From Citrobacter amalonaticus (GTDB lineage Bacteria; Pseudomonadota; Gammaproteobacteria; Enterobacterales; Enterobacteriaceae), in assembly GCA_028994555.1 (NCBI GenBank), contig JARDVN010000001.1:124001-188000 (forward strand): a stretch of 64,000 bases of DNA. The letters are read 5' to 3'. How positions within the stretch are numbered: the first letter of the stretch is position 1; each line of letters starts with the position of its first letter. A program made the translations under genes and the position numbers. Positions 62,687-64,000 of this stretch are shown here, in pieces. The notes under the pieces were generated by a model that searched no databases, had not been told where the DNA came from, and saw only the letters and a list, made by a program, of their open reading frames with translations.

Positions 62687-62812
62687 ATGAACCTCTTTTG
62701 GCGCTGCCTGATTGCCCTTCTGTTGCTTATGCTGATGTCGATACCCGCCATTTCTGACGGCATTGCGCTGGGTATTGAAAGTCGCTTCCAGTTTATGCTG
62801 CTGTTTTTCTAA
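62687..62812 (+). CDS. 41-residue single-span membrane protein downstream of uacT
   Basis: ATG 62687 begins one base after the uacT stop and opens MNLFWRCLIALLLLMLMSIP to TAA at 62810-62812. The first 20 residues form a clear membrane segment. The one-base spacing suggests translational coupling to uacT. I do not recognise a family. Confidence 0.45.
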   Translation: MNLFWRCLIALLLLMLMSIPAISDGIALGIESRFQFMLLFF

Positions 62813-62945
62813 AATCGCCCCCGCTCACGACATCCGTACCGCAAGATGCGGATGTCACATTCCTGCGTTAAACGCTCCCTGAGCTAATCATTGCGTCGTG
62901 AGATCTCATATACTGGTGTGTGCTTAAGATTTACAGTGAGACATT

Positions 62946-63494
62946 ATGCGACAGGAACACGTCATTTTGCTGGATGCACAGGACACCCCTTCCGGCACGC
63001 TGGAAAAATACACCGCCCATACCGTTAACACGCCACTGCATCTCGCCTTTTCCTCCTGGCTGTTCAATGCAGAAGGACAGTTTTTGGTGACTCGCCGTTC
63101 ACTGGTGAAAAAAGCGTGGCCGGGCGTCTGGACAAACTCGGTTTGCGGCCACCCTCAACGAGGTGAGAGCCACGAAGAGGCCATTATCCGCCGCTGCCGT
63201 TATGAGCTGGGTGTGGAAATTGCCAGCCTGACTCCCGTCTACCCGACATTCCGCTATCGGGCAACCGATCCCAGTGGGATCGTCGAGAATGAGGTTTGTC
63301 CGGTCTATGCTGCACGGGTGACCAGTGAACTGCAGGTCAATCGCGATGAAGTGATGGATTATCAGTGGAGCGATCTGGAGGCGGTTTTACGCACAATTGA
63401 CGCGACGCCGTGGGCTTTCAGTCCGTGGATGGTGATGCAGGCGTCAAACGATACGGCGCGAGCGTCACTCCTTAACTTTAGCCGTCAGAAATAA
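62946..63494 (+). CDS. idi: isopentenyl-diphosphate delta-isomerase Idi
   Basis: Type I isomerase that interconverts IPP and DMAPP in isoprenoid synthesis. The catalytic Cys is in [12 protein letters not shown] and the Glu in VENEVCPVY; the Nudix box spans [20 protein letters not shown]. The 182 residues match E. coli. It has its own promoter space and a strong bidirectional terminator downstream. Confidence 0.95.
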   Translation: MRQEHVILLDAQDTPSGTLEKYTAHTVNTPLHLAFSSWLFNAEGQFLVTRRSLVKKAWPGVWTNSVCGHPQRGESHEEAIIRRCRYELGVEIASLTPVYPTFRYRATDPSGIVENEVCPVYAARVTSELQVNRDEVMDYQWSDLEAVLRTIDATPWAFSPWMVMQASNDTARASLLNFSRQK

Positions 63495-63498
63495 AAAA

Positions 63499-63522
63499 CC
63501 CGGCATGTCATGACATGCCGGG
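63499..63522. terminator. bidirectional terminator between idi and lysS
   Basis: A perfect 24-base palindrome (CCCGGCATGTCA and its complement) flanked by six A on the left and seven T on the right, so it can stop transcription in both directions. The two genes converge. Confidence 0.9.
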
Positions 63523-63549
63523 TTTTTTTATTAGCAGTCGCCGTGAAGC

Positions 63550-64000
63550 TTATTTCACCGGACGCATCGCCGGGAACAGGATCACGTCACGGATAGTGTG
63601 GCTGTTGGTAAACAGCATTACCATACGGTCGATACCAATGCCCAGACCTGCCGTCGGCGGCAGACCGTGCTCCAGCGCAGTAACATAGTCTTCGTCGAAG
63701 AACATCGCTTCGTCATCGCCCGCCGCTTTCGCGTCAACCTGATCCTGGAAGCGTTGCGCCTGATCTTCCGCATCGTTCAGCTCGCTGAAACCGTTACCGA
63801 TCTCACGACCGCCAATGAAGAATTCAAAGCGATCGGTGATTTCCGGGTTCACGTCATTACGACGCGCCAGCGGAGACACTTCTGCCGGGTATTCAGTGAT
63901 GAAGGTCGGCTGGATCAGATGCGCTTCGGCCACTTCTTCGAAGATTTCAGTCACGATACGGCCCAGGCCCCAGCTCTTCTCAACCTTGATACCGATGGAT
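63550..64000 (-). CDS. lysS: lysyl-tRNA synthetase LysS, 3' part
   Basis: C-terminal part of the class II synthetase that charges tRNA-Lys. Visible are [36 protein letters not shown] and motif 3 [20 protein letters not shown], with the end [10 protein letters not shown]. The frame stays open to the window edge, so the gene is cut by the window and not broken. Confidence 0.95.
   Translation of the reverse strand, partial: SIGIKVEKSWGLGRIVTEIFEEVAEAHLIQPTFITEYPAEVSPLARRNDVNPEITDRFEFFIGGREIGNGFSELNDAEDQAQRFQDQVDAKAAGDDEAMFFDEDYVTALEHGLPPTAGLGIGIDRMVMLFTNSHTIRDVILFPAMRPVK

Noticed and set aside
1..64000. CRISPR array
   Set aside because: No regularly spaced short repeats were seen; the only repeats are the autotransporter barrels, the toxin-flanking pair, paralogous genes and the REP-like unit.

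Overview
The window looks like the chromosome of an enterobacterium close to Escherichia, Citrobacter and Salmonella; Citrobacter is my guess from the gene mix, not a proven identification. The right half follows the E. coli order glyU - actS (ygeR) - xdhABC - ygeVWXY - hyuA - yqeABC - mocA - ygfK - ssnA - ygfM - xdhD - xanQ - guaD - ghxQ - uacT - idi - lysS. Comparisons with E. coli are from memory; no search was run.

Layout. (1) 1-11.3 kb is accessory DNA: a gene 3' end, a CPCC-family small protein, a methyltransferase, an adenosine deaminase plus nucleoside hydrolase pair, a GntR regulator divergent from two SDR genes and a transporter cut by IS1, then debris of a polymorphic-toxin locus (immunity remnant, orphan papain-like toxin end, putative immunity gene, IS3-type remnant). 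(2) 11.3-31.9 kb is a surface-adhesion island ending at tRNA-Gly(CCC): two classical autotransporters with nearly identical translocator ends, the ecpABCDE pilus operon between them, two MarT/FidL-like regulator modules, and a degenerate-EAL plus LuxR-like pair. This resembles the marT-fidL-misL arrangement of Salmonella, in two copies. (3) 32.0-62.8 kb is the anaerobic purine (xanthine, guanine, urate) catabolism cluster: molybdenum hydroxylases and their cofactor maturation, deaminases, ring-opening and ammonia-releasing enzymes, carbamate kinase and purine permeases, with a sigma-54 activator (YgeV) in the middle. (4) 62.9-64 kb holds idi and the 3' part of lysS.

The dominant feature is a set of about 31 single-base length changes in homopolymer runs inside genes, 30 of them one base too long (usually 5 to 6 or 6 to 7). 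Removing one base in each case restores a full-length protein, often at exactly the length I recall for E. coli. These break or alter the methyltransferase, add, the nucleoside hydrolase, both autotransporters, ecpB/C/D/E, both marT copies, fidL2, the EAL gene, xdhA (four sites), ygeY, hyuA, yqeB, the ygfK start, ygfM, xanQ (two sites) and uacT, and they fuse insA to insB in IS1. A consensus or sequencing artefact is the simplest reading; a mismatch-repair-defective lineage or phase variation are alternatives. Gene functions below describe the repaired genes.

Regulatory signals that stand out are sigma-54-type promoters upstream of xdhA and ygeW, each preceded by a copy of the same dyad (candidate YgeV binding site), a consensus CRP-type site before ygfK, an 18-bp perfect palindrome between the GntR gene and its divergent SDR operon, and two perfect rrn-type boxA sequences in the toxin debris.
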